Program-made: the position numbers and the translations under genes
Notes under the pieces: generated by a model
Database searches by the model: none
Seen by the model: the letters and a program-made list of their open reading frames with translations, nothing else
Told to the model about the DNA's origin: nothing
Shown here: piece after piece, positions 29,730 through 39,801 of the stretch
Layout of the letters: each line of letters begins with the position of its first letter
How positions within the stretch are numbered: the first letter of the stretch is position 1
Origin: Leptospira langatensis
GTDB lineage: Bacteria > Spirochaetota > Leptospiria > Leptospirales > Leptospiraceae
Direction: 5' to 3'
DNA length: 64,000 bases
Assembly (NCBI RefSeq): GCF_004770615.1
Contig: NZ_RQER01000010.1
Coordinates: 186,001 to 250,000, forward strand

Positions 29730-30782
29730 ATGCGGAAGTCTTCTGTGGTTTTGATCGGACTCGGCAGGATCGCTTCTTCCTTGGAAAAAGATCCGTATCG
29801 AAACAAGCCCTGCACTCATGCAGGTGTTCTTTTCTCGGAGTGGGGAAGGAAGAACTTTCAGTTCTTAGGAGGGATCGAGCCGCATTCGGAAAAGCGCGTC
29901 TCCTTCTCCAAACAATGGAAATTATCCTCAGATCTTTTGCATACAGATTGGGAAGATTGGAAGAAGTCCAAACAAGTCCCAGATCTTGCGGTCATCGCTA
30001 GCCCTTCCGAATCCCATTATAGAAATGCGTTGGACTGCATAGAGTTCGGTATCCGGAACCTTCTCGTGGAGAAGCCGGTTTGTGAGACCTTCCCCCAAGC
30101 GAAGGACTTGGAAAAGATCGCAAGGAAGAAGGGTGTCCGAATTTGGGTAAACCATGAGAGAAGGTACCATCCTAAGTATGCTTGGGCCAAGTCCGTTCTG
30201 GAATCCGGAAAGTACGGGGCGGTCCGTACGATCCGCGCTTCGGTTCTGACCTCTGCCTTGGCTCCCGGAAGAGCCTACCAGGGGAGGACAGGTCCTTTAT
30301 TCCATGACGGAACACATGCCGTGGATCTGATCTATTGGTTTTTGGGAAAGCCGGACAGAGTGCGTTCTTCTCTCACTCGTCGCAAAGGAATTCCGGTGGA
30401 AGATCGAGCAGTCGCCTTCTTGGAATATAAGTCCGGGCCGATCGTTTTCTTGGAAGCAGGAGGCGCCCGCAATTACTTTCAATTCGAGATGGATATCATG
30501 ACGGAGAAGGCTAGGATCCTTCTTTCCAACGACGGGATGAGGCTGTTCGAATCCCGTCCTTCTCGCAAATACAAGGGATTTAATAGTTTGACGGAAGTCT
30601 CATTTCCCGAAAAATCATTCCTCGGATCAAATCCGTTCGAGAACCTATATTCGTCGATCCGCAAGGTACTTACCGGAAAGTCCGAAAGAATCACGGGAGA
30701 TATCGGCGAGAATTTGAATATCATGGAACTCTTACATCGGATCAAGACCAAGGCCGAGATCCAAACGGTTTCCGAGATTTAA
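29730..30782 (+). CDS. Gfo/Idh/MocA-family oxidoreductase
   Basis: NAD(P)-dependent oxidoreductase of unknown substrate. Rossmann motif VVLIGLGRIASS lies at residues 6-17 and the family EKP motif in LLVEKPVCETF near 110. The possible catalytic His/Tyr-containing segment (HDGTHAVDLIYW) is near 190. Length is 350 residues, typical. Members act on sugars or sugar nucleotides, or on other polyols; nearby glycosyltransferase genes hint at sugar modification, but this is weak. The divergent gap to murF is 90 bases. Confidence 0.88.
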   Translation: MRKSSVVLIGLGRIASSLEKDPYRNKPCTHAGVLFSEWGRKNFQFLGGIEPHSEKRVSFSKQWKLSSDLLHTDWEDWKKSKQVPDLAVIASPSESHYRNALDCIEFGIRNLLVEKPVCETFPQAKDLEKIARKKGVRIWVNHERRYHPKYAWAKSVLESGKYGAVRTIRASVLTSALAPGRAYQGRTGPLFHDGTHAVDLIYWFLGKPDRVRSSLTRRKGIPVEDRAVAFLEYKSGPIVFLEAGGARNYFQFEMDIMTEKARILLSNDGMRLFESRPSRKYKGFNSLTEVSFPEKSFLGSNPFENLYSSIRKVLTGKSERITGDIGENLNIMELLHRIKTKAEIQTVSEI

Positions 30783-30788
30783 AAAGGC

Positions 30789-32489
30789 ATGTCCAAAAGT
30801 TCTCCCAGCACCGGCAACCAACTTCCCAAGTATTCCGCAAGAGGAAGATATTATCGAGGCAGCTTCTTTCTTTGGAAGAAGATATTCGGTCTATTCTGGT
30901 ATTATAAATTTGTAAGATTCTTCCTTTCTTCCAAGACGAGAGAAGAAAGAGAGAACGAGTTCTTTCGCAATCTAGGGCTGGAATGCAGGGACTTCTTCCT
31001 GAAAATGGGAGGTGTCTATGTGAAGCTTGGACAGTATCTAGCAAGCCTCTCCCATTTATTTCCGGAAAGCTTCACGGATCCACTGCAAGACTTACAAGAC
31101 AGAGTGCCCGCTCATCCGTTCGTAGAGATCAAGGAAAGATTTAAGAAGGAATTCGGAAAAGAGATCGCAGAAGTATTTCCGGATATTTCGGAAGAACCTT
31201 TGGCCTCTGCTTCTATCGCTCAGGTACATTCCGCCACATACAAGGGAGAGAAGGTGGCGGTCAAGATCCTCTATCCAGGAATAGAGGAGGTGATCTCCAA
31301 GGATCTGAAAGCGGTCCGTAAATTCCTAAAGAGGATCAATCGTTATCTAGTTAGTTTCGATTTTAAAGTGGTCCATAAGGAAATCGCGAAGTTAGTCGGA
31401 AGAGAGACGGATCTTCGTTTGGAAGCGGAGTCCATGGACAGAATGGCCCGATATTTCGCAGAAGAGCCCGACTATGTATTCCCCAAAACCTTTCCGGAAT
31501 GGAGTGGTAAAAGTGTTTTAACCGCTCAGTTCATAGAAGGGATCCGTATCACTCAGGCCGCGGCTCTTAAGAAAGGCCAAGCTAAGTCCCGTCCTGTGGA
31601 CCTTCTCATCCGCGCCTATATATTAATGGTTTTTGAATATAGATTCTATCATGCAGATCCTCATCCAGGAAATATGATCTATACTCCCGACGAGAAACTT
31701 TGCTTTATAGATTTCGGGGCGGTAGGGGAGATCCCTCCGAGCCAATCCGTGGCCTTGAGAAAGATCGTCCTCTGTGCCATGGCTAAGGACTATCCTGCGG
31801 TACTAGAGGCTTTGGACGAACTAGGACTTATCTCTAAGAAGGCGGATAAGGACAAGTTAGAGGAAGTGATCCGTTATTCCTTAGAGAAACTCTCTCGCTT
31901 TCTTTCCGATACGGAGTCTTTCAAGAATATCAAGTTCGAGCAGATCCATACGCCGGAGGATTTGAAATTCTTAAAAGAGATCAATTCTAGTCTTCGCGGT
32001 CTCTTGAGAATGGTGCAACTTCCTACTTCTCTGATCCCTTTGGAAAGAGTGTTGGGTTTGCTTGTGGGAATTACTGCAACTTTGGATCCGTATCGGACCG
32101 TTTTAGACTACGGAGAAAAGCCGTTTAAGGGTCTTGTCTTCCAAGGGGAGAACCAATGGCAGAAGGTCCTCCTACAAGAAGGAGGCATCTGGGGCCAGGC
32201 GGTTTCCCTTCCGGGGGAATTATTACAGGCTGTTAAAAACTTAAATCGAGGCAAACAGGCTTATAAGCTCCCCGATCTGGAGAATCATACCAAGAGAATG
32301 TATGCTCTGGGTCATCAGATCATTTCTACGTCATTCATATTGTTTGGGATACATTATGGAACGGATCGATTGGATAAAGGGATCGAACCTCATGCAATGA
32401 TAGGATTCGGTGTTTCCATTTTCTTTGGAATCCTCCTTGCTCTATCTGTTATCAAAAATAAATTCAGCTCTAAAAGGAATCGTCAGTGA
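30789..32489 (+). CDS. UbiB/ABC1 (AarF) family atypical kinase
   Basis: A 566-residue member of the UbiB family, linked to isoprenoid-quinone and lipid homeostasis through ATPase rather than known protein-kinase activity. The diagnostic motifs are present: KxGQ (VKLGQYLAS), the alanine-rich loop [14 protein letters not shown], the HADPHPGN segment and DFG in [11 protein letters not shown]. One or two C-terminal TM helices occupy about 510-560. It follows the oxidoreductase by six bases, and its stop overlaps the lspA start (GTGA). Confidence 0.92.
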   Translation: MSKSSPSTGNQLPKYSARGRYYRGSFFLWKKIFGLFWYYKFVRFFLSSKTREERENEFFRNLGLECRDFFLKMGGVYVKLGQYLASLSHLFPESFTDPLQDLQDRVPAHPFVEIKERFKKEFGKEIAEVFPDISEEPLASASIAQVHSATYKGEKVAVKILYPGIEEVISKDLKAVRKFLKRINRYLVSFDFKVVHKEIAKLVGRETDLRLEAESMDRMARYFAEEPDYVFPKTFPEWSGKSVLTAQFIEGIRITQAAALKKGQAKSRPVDLLIRAYILMVFEYRFYHADPHPGNMIYTPDEKLCFIDFGAVGEIPPSQSVALRKIVLCAMAKDYPAVLEALDELGLISKKADKDKLEEVIRYSLEKLSRFLSDTESFKNIKFEQIHTPEDLKFLKEINSSLRGLLRMVQLPTSLIPLERVLGLLVGITATLDPYRTVLDYGEKPFKGLVFQGENQWQKVLLQEGGIWGQAVSLPGELLQAVKNLNRGKQAYKLPDLENHTKRMYALGHQIISTSFILFGIHYGTDRLDKGIEPHAMIGFGVSIFFGILLALSVIKNKFSSKRNRQ

Positions 32490-33043
32490 AATATTTCGAA
32501 AAGAAATTCTTAGAGGTATACTCGCCCGTATTTATCGTTAGCGTCATTATCGGAACGATCATCGATCTTGTTACAAAATACATCGCCATATTATATTTGA
32601 GACCTCATAGTCCTATCGAAGTTCTCGGGGACTTCTTTCGTTTAACCCTGACGTTCAACACAGGATTCGTAATGGGATTCTTCCAAGGCTTTCCAAGGAC
32701 TTCCCTGGCACTGACTGCGGTTGCAATCCTAGTATTGATCGCCTATCGTTGGAAGAACCCGGATCTGGGACATCCTGCAGGCTGGGCCTTAGTTATGGCA
32801 GGGGCATTCGGGAATTTCATCGATAAGTTTTTTGTAAAATTGATCGGGATCGGAGCGGAGTTCGGGTTCGTTCAGAATCCGTATGCAGGTAGATTTATCG
32901 GTGTAGTAGACTTTCTGGACTTCGATTGGCCGAACTGGTTGTTCATAGAAAGATGGCCCGCATTCAACTTCGCGGATTCTTGCGTAAGTGTCGGCTTAGT
33001 CATACTCATTCTAACAATGAAACTCGAAGAGGATAAGAAGTAG
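32486..33043 (+). CDS. lspA: Lipoprotein signal peptidase (signal peptidase II)
   Basis: Inner-membrane aspartic protease that removes signal peptides from prolipoproteins. Four TM helices; the catalytic Asp pair is D113 in [10 protein letters not shown] and D164 in FNFADSC. The usual GNxxDR has Lys instead of Arg, and the connecting loop ([19 protein letters not shown]) is longer than in E. coli. Length is 185 residues. The start is a GTG overlapping the preceding stop. This enzyme would process the many lipoproteins encoded here. Confidence 0.93.
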   Translation: MKYFEKKFLEVYSPVFIVSVIIGTIIDLVTKYIAILYLRPHSPIEVLGDFFRLTLTFNTGFVMGFFQGFPRTSLALTAVAILVLIAYRWKNPDLGHPAGWALVMAGAFGNFIDKFFVKLIGIGAEFGFVQNPYAGRFIGVVDFLDFDWPNWLFIERWPAFNFADSCVSVGLVILILTMKLEEDKK

Positions 33044-33045
33044 CC

Positions 33046-33573
33046 TTGAATCTCCTCCAACTCCCCATCTGGAAAAAGATCATTAAGAAGAAAGGGACCT
33101 CCAATCCGGAGATCATCCGTTTCTTAAGAGAGACCTCCGTTTTTGGAAAACTAAAACGCAGGACCTTGCATGAGATCGCGAGACTTGTACATGTCAGACA
33201 ATACTCCGAGGGAGAAGAGATCTTCCGACAAGGGGAAGCAGGTGCCGGATTTTATATGATCTTTGACGGAAAGGTCGTGATCCGTTCGGTTCGCGAAGGA
33301 GTGGAGTTGGACCTGGCACATCTTGACGAGAATTCTTTCTTCGGAGAGCTTTCTCTTTTCTCGGAGGAAAGAAGGACTGCTACGGCAATCGCTCAGGAAC
33401 CTTCCACCTTATTGGGATTCTTTCAGCCGGATTTAAAGGAGATCATAGAGACCAAGCCTAAGATCGGGATAGAGATCCTTCTTAGTCTTACCGGTGTGGT
33501 TGTAGAAAGGCTCCAGAAAACGAACCAATTATTAGAAAAAGCTTATTATAAGGGCCGACAAAAGAATGCCTGA
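33046..33573 (+). CDS. Cyclic nucleotide-binding domain protein
   Basis: A single CNMP-binding beta-barrel domain (about residues 35-150) without a DNA-binding domain. The phosphate-binding cassette FFGELSLFSEERRTATA retains the Arg and Glu/Ser expected for cyclic nucleotide contact. Length is 175 residues. Start TTG at 33046, two bases after lspA. It overlaps the next gene by eight bases, so it is translated with the permease and may regulate it; this is inference from context. Confidence 0.88.
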   Translation: MNLLQLPIWKKIIKKKGTSNPEIIRFLRETSVFGKLKRRTLHEIARLVHVRQYSEGEEIFRQGEAGAGFYMIFDGKVVIRSVREGVELDLAHLDENSFFGELSLFSEERRTATAIAQEPSTLLGFFQPDLKEIIETKPKIGIEILLSLTGVVVERLQKTNQLLEKAYYKGRQKNA

Positions 33574-34663
33574 ATCGAATAAGCCGCTATCCACATACGT
33601 TATCCGCATTATCTTCTTCTTTTTAGTAGGAGCGGCCATCGTATTCTTCTCGATCGGTTTGCAATTGCTGGTCGTGCCGATAGCTCTTTCCTTGATCCTA
33701 TTCTATATTTTCAACGGGGCTATCAATTATTTCGAGACCCTCGGGATTCCAAGGATCCTTTCCGTTGCCGTTGTGATCCTTTTGCTCTGTCTTCCTATTT
33801 ATTGGATCGCTACGGAAGTTGCTCCTCCTATCGTTTCCACCTTACAACCGATCATCAAGGATTGGAAGCAAAGCATAGACGATGCCAAGTTCAAATATCT
33901 GATCGTAGGTCTGCAGCTTAAGTTTAACGATTATCCGGCGAGTTGGGAAGAGACCATTCATCCGGAAGAATTGGTAAAGAGCGTGGCTGAAATGATCCAC
34001 AGTCAGGTAAATGGCCTCGTCTCTGCGGTCCCTACCTTTCTCGGGTATTTGGTGGTCACTCCGCTTTTTACATTCTTATTCCTTTTGAACGGGAATGGTG
34101 TGTACAAGAATCTGGTGAGTCTCGTTCCGAATCGATACTTTGAGATGACCCTTATGGTGACCGCAAAGATCAACGAACAGATCACGAATTATCTCAGGAG
34201 TTTGGTGATCCAAAGTTTGATCATTACTGGGGTTTCTATGGTGGGCTTCTATGTGATCGGCTTAAAGTTCTTTTATATATTTGCTCTCTTTGTCGGGATC
34301 GCGAACTCCATTCCTTATTTGGGACCGATCATCGGAATGGTTCCGCCACTCTTCATGACATTGACCCAAGGCATCAATATTTTCACTCCGAATGGGATCA
34401 ACGATGGAATGGGAATGTATGAGTTGATGATGGCAATCTTTGTGGTGATCCTGATCGCTCAGGCAGTGGACAACTTCTTCGTTCAGCCTGTGATCATTTC
34501 AGACGCGGTATCTCTGCATCCTGTAATCGTAGTAGGGGCAGTCACTGTCGGAGGAAGCCTACTCGGAATTGCAGGAATGCTAGTTGCGGTTCCTGCTGCT
34601 GCCATTCTTAAGGTTACGATTGCTTCACTTTATCGATCCATGAAGGACCATAGACTTTTATAA
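33566..34663 (+). CDS. AI-2E family (PerM-type) membrane transporter
   Basis: A 365-residue integral membrane protein with about eight TM helices and the family pattern: a central soluble segment (residues 80-145) and the conserved C-terminal half IANSIPYLGPIIGMVPP plus SLHPVIVVGAVTVGG. Members export AI-2-like signals or act as Na+/H+ antiporters; the substrate cannot be told from sequence. It ends the tight UbiB-lspA-CNMP run. Confidence 0.92.
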   Translation: MPESNKPLSTYVIRIIFFFLVGAAIVFFSIGLQLLVVPIALSLILFYIFNGAINYFETLGIPRILSVAVVILLLCLPIYWIATEVAPPIVSTLQPIIKDWKQSIDDAKFKYLIVGLQLKFNDYPASWEETIHPEELVKSVAEMIHSQVNGLVSAVPTFLGYLVVTPLFTFLFLLNGNGVYKNLVSLVPNRYFEMTLMVTAKINEQITNYLRSLVIQSLIITGVSMVGFYVIGLKFFYIFALFVGIANSIPYLGPIIGMVPPLFMTLTQGINIFTPNGINDGMGMYELMMAIFVVILIAQAVDNFFVQPVIISDAVSLHPVIVVGAVTVGGSLLGIAGMLVAVPAAAILKVTIASLYRSMKDHRLL

Positions 34664-34717
34664 TTCATATAAGAGTTAAGTGACTCACTATTTGAGTTTA
34701 GTAACAATCGTGAAAAA

Positions 34718-35215
34718 CTAATTATGGGTCCAAATATAAGGTAGGCTAGAAGTAGATCTGGTACAACCTCCTTTAGAGCCCATTTCAGAATGAATTTTTA
34801 AAGGCGCAGATTCCCAGGGAACAACTGAGACAAAATACGGAGACCAACTTTTTTTCTGAGACGGATCCGTTTTTATACCCAAACAAAGATAAATGGTATT
34901 TCCCACTTTAGCATTGACCGTAAGAAATTTTACATCTCCAGAAAGATCGTGAAAATCAAAATGGCCGTTGGAAGTCAAAGGATACGGCTGCACTTCTAAT
35001 TTATAAGTGCCTTGCGGGATCAAAAAATCATTAGAAAGATCCTCCGGCATTTTTTTCCCGTTGATCGATAGGATTTTCATTTCAAATCTTCTCACAAAAA
35101 CCGTTTCGGACTGGGGAATTTTTTTATCGTAAAGTACGGAGTCTATGCGATTGAACCCGCAACTTTCAAAAATCAAGAATAGGCCGATCAGACTAGAAAA
35201 TAAATAGTAAGTCAT
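34718..35215 (-). CDS. Putative lipoprotein of unknown function
   Basis: A 165-residue protein with a short hydrophobic signal and a lipobox-like LIFESC (Cys 19). The mature part is predicted mostly beta and includes a PQGTYKLEVQPYP segment, as in small periplasmic or outer-membrane lipoproteins. I recognise no family. Base composition is more AT-rich than in the neighbours. It converges on the AI-2E gene. Confidence 0.65.
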   Translation of the reverse strand: MTYYLFSSLIGLFLIFESCGFNRIDSVLYDKKIPQSETVFVRRFEMKILSINGKKMPEDLSNDFLIPQGTYKLEVQPYPLTSNGHFDFHDLSGDVKFLTVNAKVGNTIYLCLGIKTDPSQKKSWSPYFVSVVPWESAPLKIHSEMGSKGGCTRSTSSLPYIWTHN

Positions 35216-35236
35216 AAGTGCAAATTCCTGAATGGT

Positions 35237-36775
35237 TTATTCCGCTCCCACTCCTAAATACACCCTGACTTTCTCGGATTCGTATCTTTCTTTCGCGTTC
35301 ATATCCGGGAATAGTTTAGAAAAAACGAATGCTACTATGAAAGAAAGGGTCATGGAAACGATGGCCGGATTCTTGAGAGGAAAGATCGCCTCCTTGAATT
35401 TAAACACATCTACCCAAACCGTAGGACTCAGGATGATGAATGCAGTGGCTGAGATGGATCCCACAAGAATGGACCAAACCCCTCCTGCAGTGCTGAATCC
35501 TCTCCACAGGATGGATAAGAATAAAGCCGGGAAGTTCCCACTAGCTGCGATCGCAAATGCCAGACCCACCATAAAGGCGACGTTTTGGTCCTTGAACAAG
35601 ATCCCGAGTAGAATGCTGACTAGACTGAATACGATCGTAGCCTTTCTCGCAACGGAGACCTGTCTTTCTTCGCTCGCTCTTCCTTCTGTAAATACGTTGA
35701 AGTAAAGGTCGTGAGAGATCGTAGAGGCAGCAGCTAGTGTAAGTCCTGCGACCACTGCTAAGATCGTAGCGAATGCGACCGCAGCTATAAATCCTAGAAA
35801 AGGCGTTCCTCCTAGTAATTCCGCGAGAAGTGCGGCCGCCATATTCCCTCCCTTGTCGATGCCTGCGATCTGCTCCCTTCCGATAAGTACCGCGGCCGTA
35901 AAACCGACGATAGGGATGATGATATAGAAGTAGCCTATGAATGTAGTAGCATAGGCTACTGATTTCCTGGCTTCCTTTGCATCGGGAACAGTATAGAACC
36001 TCATCAGAATATGAGGTAAACCTAATAGACCAAACATCAGGGCAAGTCCCAGCGAAACCGCATCGACAGGATTAGCGAACAAGCCTCCTGGTTCTAGAGC
36101 GGTCCTCCCGAACTTACTCTCTACGGCTCCATAAAGATTTTCTAAACTAAATCCGAATACCGAGAGAGATAGGATCACGAGTATGGTGACTCCAAAAAGA
36201 AGAAGGCAGGCCTTTATGATCTGAACCCAGGTGGTTGCGATCATTCCCCCGAACAAAACATAAAGAAGCATGACCCCGCCCACGATCACGACTGCCAACT
36301 CATATGGAAGTCCGAACATCAGATTGATGAGCTTTCCGGAACCGACGATCTGAGCTATGGAATAGGTGATCGTAACCAAGATCCCTCCTATGGAAGCCAC
36401 AATACGGATCGGTTTTTGCTTTAAACGAAATGCCAACACATCCGCAAATGTATACTTTCCCAGATTTCGAAGAGGCTCTGCGAGGAGGAACATAAGAGCT
36501 GGCCAGCCTACAAGCCAACCCACCGCATAAATGATCCCATCGTATCCTTTCAAGGCCACCATTCCTGAGATTCCCAAGAAAGAAGCGGCGGACATGAAGT
36601 CTCCGGAAAGAGCGAGTCCGTTCTGAAAACCTGTGATGGACCTTCCCGCTGCATAGAATTCACTGGAGCTCTTGGTTTTTTTAGCTGCCCAGTAAGTGAT
36701 CCCCAAAGTGAGGAGCACGAATATCAGGAAGAAAGCGACTGAAATGAAATTCGGTTGTCCTAAGGAGGATTCCAT
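35237..36775 (-). CDS. actP: Cation/acetate symporter (SSS family, ActP-like)
   Basis: Sodium:solute symporter of 512 residues with about 13 TM helices. The family segments FYAAGRSITGFQNGLALSGD near the N-terminus and the Na+ site region around AGLTLAAASTISHDLYF are evident. With the DUF485 gene (yjcH) directly upstream and overlapping as TAATG, this is the usual acetate-uptake pair. Other short-chain carboxylates, such as pyruvate or propionate, are possible substrates. Confidence 0.93.
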   Translation of the reverse strand: MESSLGQPNFISVAFFLIFVLLTLGITYWAAKKTKSSSEFYAAGRSITGFQNGLALSGDFMSAASFLGISGMVALKGYDGIIYAVGWLVGWPALMFLLAEPLRNLGKYTFADVLAFRLKQKPIRIVASIGGILVTITYSIAQIVGSGKLINLMFGLPYELAVVIVGGVMLLYVLFGGMIATTWVQIIKACLLLFGVTILVILSLSVFGFSLENLYGAVESKFGRTALEPGGLFANPVDAVSLGLALMFGLLGLPHILMRFYTVPDAKEARKSVAYATTFIGYFYIIIPIVGFTAAVLIGREQIAGIDKGGNMAAALLAELLGGTPFLGFIAAVAFATILAVVAGLTLAAASTISHDLYFNVFTEGRASEERQVSVARKATIVFSLVSILLGILFKDQNVAFMVGLAFAIAASGNFPALFLSILWRGFSTAGGVWSILVGSISATAFIILSPTVWVDVFKFKEAIFPLKNPAIVSMTLSFIVAFVFSKLFPDMNAKERYESEKVRVYLGVGAE

Positions 36776-37083
36776 TATCTTCCTCCCTCTAATTTGGATT
36801 TAAGTGCATCTACTTCTTTGTCGTAGACTCGGTTTGCCCAGAGCACATAAATAAAGGTCAAGGCCCAGGAGATAACGATCACTCCTGCTCCGGCGACCAA
36901 TCCGAAGTTGGCGAACTGGCCGATCCTTTCGACGATCCATTCCTTTTTCAAAGCTATGATCAGTATGAAGCCGTAGTAATTGGCAAAGAGTAAAAATAAT
37001 AAAAGAAAACTGACAATCCATCTGGCCCGAACTAGTTTTTTAAATTCGGGAGATTCGATCAATTCGTGGGCTTTGGATTTCAT
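36775..37083 (-). CDS. yjcH: DUF485 membrane protein (YjcH-like), partner of ActP
   Basis: A 102-residue protein with two TM helices (about 22-45 and 58-82) and the DUF485 start ESPEFKKLVRARW. It is almost always encoded with acetate symporters and may be an accessory subunit. I set the start at the ATG at 37083, which has a strong GGAGGAGA site upstream, rather than at a TTG eight codons earlier. It overlaps actP by one base. Confidence 0.9.
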   Translation of the reverse strand: MKSKAHELIESPEFKKLVRARWIVSFLLLFLLFANYYGFILIIALKKEWIVERIGQFANFGLVAGAGVIVISWALTFIYVLWANRVYDKEVDALKSKLEGGR

Positions 37084-37167
37084 TCCTATTCTCCTCCAAG
37101 AATGCAATCCTGGAGAATAGGAAGTTAAAGCAATCGTTGCAAGGAAAAAAAGATCTTTCTTAGAATT

Positions 37168-37884
37168 CTAAAATAGACCGTTGATCCCGTTGATGTTGAC
37201 GGTCTTAATGATCTCTTTTTCCTGCTCTGTCTCTGCCACTTTCCATGTGACACCGGTAGGAGTAGAAAGAAGGCTTCGACCAATCCTCTTTTTGCCGAAT
37301 GGCGTTCCGTAACCGGAGGATCGAACAAGAAAGATCCCATATTTCAAGGAAAGATCCGCATAGTCTTTCAGATCTTGGGAATAGTTCGAACCGTTTTCGG
37401 AGACTGCATCCAAATGAAAGGCAAGATTGACCCGATCCGATTTGAGTCTGTCTAACCTTGCCTCGTCTTTGATCTCCTTTCCGGCAAATATACCGAAGCG
37501 AAATCCGCCTAGGATCAACGAATCTTCTCCGTTGCCTGGAACTGCGGGAGAATCTTCTGAAGAAAGTGATTTTACATCATACCAATCTACGAGCACAACG
37601 TTTTGCACAATCGGAACGGAAAGGCGCAGGTTTCCTTCTTCGTCCCTTCTGAACATGGCTCCACCTAAGATGGCGCCTTTGTAGACTTCCGAGACTGCGA
37701 AGATCTCATCCAAGAAGGACTTGGATCTAGAAGAGAGAGATTCTGGAGAACCGTTCCCCCCTCCCGGAAAATACAAGGGTAGAATTAAAAAATCGGATTT
37801 CTCTTTGGATAGTTTCGATCTTTGTTCCGGAGAGACGGGTTGGGAAAGATCCTTTTGGAAAAGGGTAATTTTTACAGAGGACAC
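37168..37884 (-). CDS. Nitrilase-like fold protein lacking the catalytic triad
   Basis: A 238-residue protein whose pattern follows the carbon-nitrogen hydrolase fold: KSDFLILPLYFP matches the first catalytic strand, FRFGIFAGKEIKDEARLDRL the strand that normally holds the nucleophile, and RSSGYGTPFGKKRIGRSLLSTPTG the late substrate loop. The catalytic Glu is replaced by Leu in LPLYF, and the Cys of the usual ICYD-type motif is absent (IFAGKE), so hydrolysis is unlikely. The start is GTG. It lies 20 bases after the next gene upstream, probably in one unit. Confidence 0.65.
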   Translation of the reverse strand: MSSVKITLFQKDLSQPVSPEQRSKLSKEKSDFLILPLYFPGGGNGSPESLSSRSKSFLDEIFAVSEVYKGAILGGAMFRRDEEGNLRLSVPIVQNVVLVDWYDVKSLSSEDSPAVPGNGEDSLILGGFRFGIFAGKEIKDEARLDRLKSDRVNLAFHLDAVSENGSNYSQDLKDYADLSLKYGIFLVRSSGYGTPFGKKRIGRSLLSTPTGVTWKVAETEQEKEIIKTVNINGINGLF

Positions 37885-37904
37885 TCTTTACCTGCGAATG
37901 TGAT

Positions 37905-39725
37905 TTAATCTGAAAGTATGGACGGGTCCACACCGAAATTATCGTCTGTTTCGCCTTCAGGATTCGGTTCCAGGATTTCTCCTTCCGGAACATTACTCTG
38001 CACTTTAATGCCGAATTCCTTCTCCATCTCTTCGGGAGAAAGTTCCGGCACTCCGCCGAATAGATCTCCGTTCTCGAGACGTTCTGCGAGGGCAAGAGCG
38101 AAACAATAAGATTCCATAATACATTGCTTGATCGGTTTCTTATTCAACCTCTTTTTGGCTTCTACAAGATCGAAAGTCATCAAAGTGTCCATATTCGTGA
38201 CGATCTCTCTTTTGCCCTTCATATCTGCGATAAGTTTGGAAAGAAGCTCCGCGCCTTTCTGAAGGAAATCTTTTGCCGTCACTCTTACGTTACGCGACTG
38301 TTGGCTTCTTTTCGTCTCCAGGGCGGAGGTCTTTTTGGAAGCCTCTATATAATTTGCTCCCGGATTTTTAAGATGGCTTTCCAATTCCTTGTAATACTGG
38401 TCATAGATACGGAATTGCTCGTGGATCGCTCGAGTGGTCTCGTAGAGATCGATCATCTTTTCCCGATAATCCATTTTGGAACCGGCAACAATGGTCGGCT
38501 TCAGGTCGATCTTCTTGGTGGTCATCACGAAGGAGTATTCTTCGTCAAATTCCCTAAAGAATAGCCAGGTCAGAAGCGCCTTGTCACCGGAAGGGATGAG
38601 TTCATGCTCTCCCTTTGCGTCATGACGTTTTCTTAATTGATCCAAAGGAATGGATCTCATAAGTTTTAAGCCGTATTTCAGCTCCTTGCTTAAACCCTCT
38701 TCCGGATCGATCGGTTTTTCTTCCGGAGCTTCTTCCGTTTCTTCTTCGTCTACATGGGCTCCGCCGGAGATTTCGTCTAACTCTTCTCCCTGTTTTCTTT
38801 GGCCAAGCTTTTCTTCCGGAAGAATGCCCAAAACGGTTTCCATATAGGTGCTGAGAAGGGGAATATTCCTATCCTCGCTTCTGAGTATGGCAAGATAGAG
38901 CTTATCGAAAATGTTTCCGTAAAGAACGTCAAATTCCTGCATGGCACGTTTGCGTTTCGTATTATAAACGGAAGAAGGTTTGCCTTCCAGTTTTTCCAGA
39001 GCCTGGTAGCCTAAGCTAACCGCTTTCACATAGGATCCTTGGAAAGGATACATATAATAAAGTTTTTTGAATAGAGAATAGAGAGGTTGTCTCACTCTGC
39101 TGATGGAAACAGGCATATCGGGAGCAGCGTTATGCGTCTCTAGGAGCTGGTTCAATTCCACGTTATCGTAAATCTTGTGCATACGTCCCAGAAGTTCGAT
39201 ATAGAGAGGGTTTTGAGCGTCCAATTCCTTTGCGATCTTGGCAGCATAGGCAGGATTTCCTAAAAGGTCGTTCCCGACGAAGTTCATTTCCAGGATAGCT
39301 TTCTTTCCTGCGATATTCATCTCGGATAGAAAGCTAGGCAATAGGTCGCTGGAAGAAAAAGACGTTACTCTAGACACCCAACACTTGAAGCGGACCGCCA
39401 TGCGGTTGAAGAAATTTCCCATTTCCGCTTCCATCGCTTTTCTGTCCAAGAGAGGATTCGGTTTTGGTGGAGCTTGTTTTACTGCAGGCCTTGCCGATTT
39501 TCCGGAAGAAGATTGTCTTGGATCCTTTCCGCCTGCCTGACTTCTCTGTCCTTGACGGATCTGAGGTTGCTCCCTCTGTTTGCGAATTGCTTCGTCCCTT
39601 TTTTTATCCTTATCGGAGACTACCTTGCCTCCTGCGGATTGGAACTTGTCGAACATCTCTCGACGGGCTTTGTCGTCTAGGTTATTGACCCCAATGCTCT
39701 TTTTGGTTTTATCGAATTCGGACAT
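37905..39725 (-). CDS. Large uncharacterised cytoplasmic protein with disordered N-terminus
   Basis: A 606-residue protein with no signal peptide or TM helix. Residues about 30-95 are rich in Lys, Gln, Arg, Ser and Pro and look disordered. The middle is helical, with an acidic Glu-rich stretch near 320-345 (EEETEEAPEEKPIDPEE) before a second helical domain to about 560. I recognise no catalytic motif. It looks like a spirochaete-specific conserved protein; that is an impression. It starts at ATG 39725, divergent from a STAS gene, and is followed by the nitrilase-like gene. Confidence 0.75.
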   Translation of the reverse strand: MSEFDKTKKSIGVNNLDDKARREMFDKFQSAGGKVVSDKDKKRDEAIRKQREQPQIRQGQRSQAGGKDPRQSSSGKSARPAVKQAPPKPNPLLDRKAMEAEMGNFFNRMAVRFKCWVSRVTSFSSSDLLPSFLSEMNIAGKKAILEMNFVGNDLLGNPAYAAKIAKELDAQNPLYIELLGRMHKIYDNVELNQLLETHNAAPDMPVSISRVRQPLYSLFKKLYYMYPFQGSYVKAVSLGYQALEKLEGKPSSVYNTKRKRAMQEFDVLYGNIFDKLYLAILRSEDRNIPLLSTYMETVLGILPEEKLGQRKQGEELDEISGGAHVDEEETEEAPEEKPIDPEEGLSKELKYGLKLMRSIPLDQLRKRHDAKGEHELIPSGDKALLTWLFFREFDEEYSFVMTTKKIDLKPTIVAGSKMDYREKMIDLYETTRAIHEQFRIYDQYYKELESHLKNPGANYIEASKKTSALETKRSQQSRNVRVTAKDFLQKGAELLSKLIADMKGKREIVTNMDTLMTFDLVEAKKRLNKKPIKQCIMESYCFALALAERLENGDLFGGVPELSPEEMEKEFGIKVQSNVPEGEILEPNPEGETDDNFGVDPSILSD

Positions 39726-39801
39726 GGATTGGATACCTGGAAAACGGCTCTAATAGTATCCTGCCTTTCCGCCGAAATAAATCAACAAAGATACTTATTT
39801 C

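Noticed and set aside
35232..35705. A 157-codon plus-strand frame inside actP
   Set aside because: Antisense shadow of the symporter.
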